Shown here piece after piece: positions 34,806 to 34,843 of a DNA stretch of 34,843 nt. Under the pieces are notes generated by a model. The model worked only from the letters and a program-made list of their open reading frames with translations. It did not search any database and was not told where the DNA came from. A program made the translations under genes and the position numbers. This DNA comes from Marinomonas transparens. Lineage in GTDB: Bacteria > Pseudomonadota > Gammaproteobacteria > Pseudomonadales > Marinomonadaceae. Position 1 is the first letter of the stretch; each line of letters begins with the position of its first letter. Location of the stretch: positions 1-34,843 of the forward strand of contig NZ_JAEMNX010000033.1 in assembly GCF_016463975.1 (NCBI RefSeq). The letters run 5' to 3'.

Positions 34806-34843
34806 TGAGGGATCCCCACGAATTTCACGTCAAAATACTCGAT

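Overview
The window looks like a chromosome segment of a marine gammaproteobacterium of the Oceanospirillales type. Marinomonas is my best guess, from overall protein flavour, moderate GC, a long-form HisG with a histidine attenuator, and trpBA as a free-standing pair. No rRNA, tRNA, CRISPR array, phage or transposase gene was seen.

Region 1 (2-14205) is a type I secretion locus with an apparent sulfation arm. It runs: 3' end of an Ig-repeat surface protein; TolC-family outer membrane protein; 1315-residue Ig-repeat protein without a signal peptide; a decayed second tolC copy; a TPR-sulfotransferase; a PrtD/AprD-type ABC exporter; an HlyD-family adaptor; and CysC (APS kinase). The last four genes are packed at +17, -4 and +2 nt. 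CysC makes PAPS, the donor for sulfotransferases, so secretion and sulfate transfer appear to be encoded together. The closest known logic is Xanthomonas raxST/raxA/raxB, but here the likely cargo is a giant adhesin and the exporter has no peptidase domain. The Ig-repeat protein and the sulfotransferase share a homologous N-terminus and 5' leader, and the tolC block upstream of each is duplicated.

Region 2 (14206-18987) holds a small EamA-transporter gene relic, a strong intrinsic terminator, a methyl-accepting chemotaxis protein, and a divergent EamA exporter/LysR pair around a 12-bp palindrome.

Region 3 (19005-24504) is a predicted isonitrile natural-product operon on the minus strand: Fe/2-oxoglutarate dioxygenase, FAD monooxygenase, then a fusion of an isonitrile synthase (PvcA/IsnA family) with a dioxygenase-like domain that seems to have lost its metal and cosubstrate residues. 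A divergent LysR gene is the likely regulator. trpBA (24512-26568) follows convergently.

Region 4 (26569-30945) is an accessory cassette: a zinc-ribbon RES-domain protein and a DUF4365-TPR protein, bracketed by long imperfect inverted repeats. It is a candidate defence or toxin module.

Region 5 (30946-34843) has hisG behind a complete His-leader attenuator, a GNAT acetyltransferase, two unrecognised exported or lipid-anchored proteins, and a TetR regulator near REP-like palindromes.
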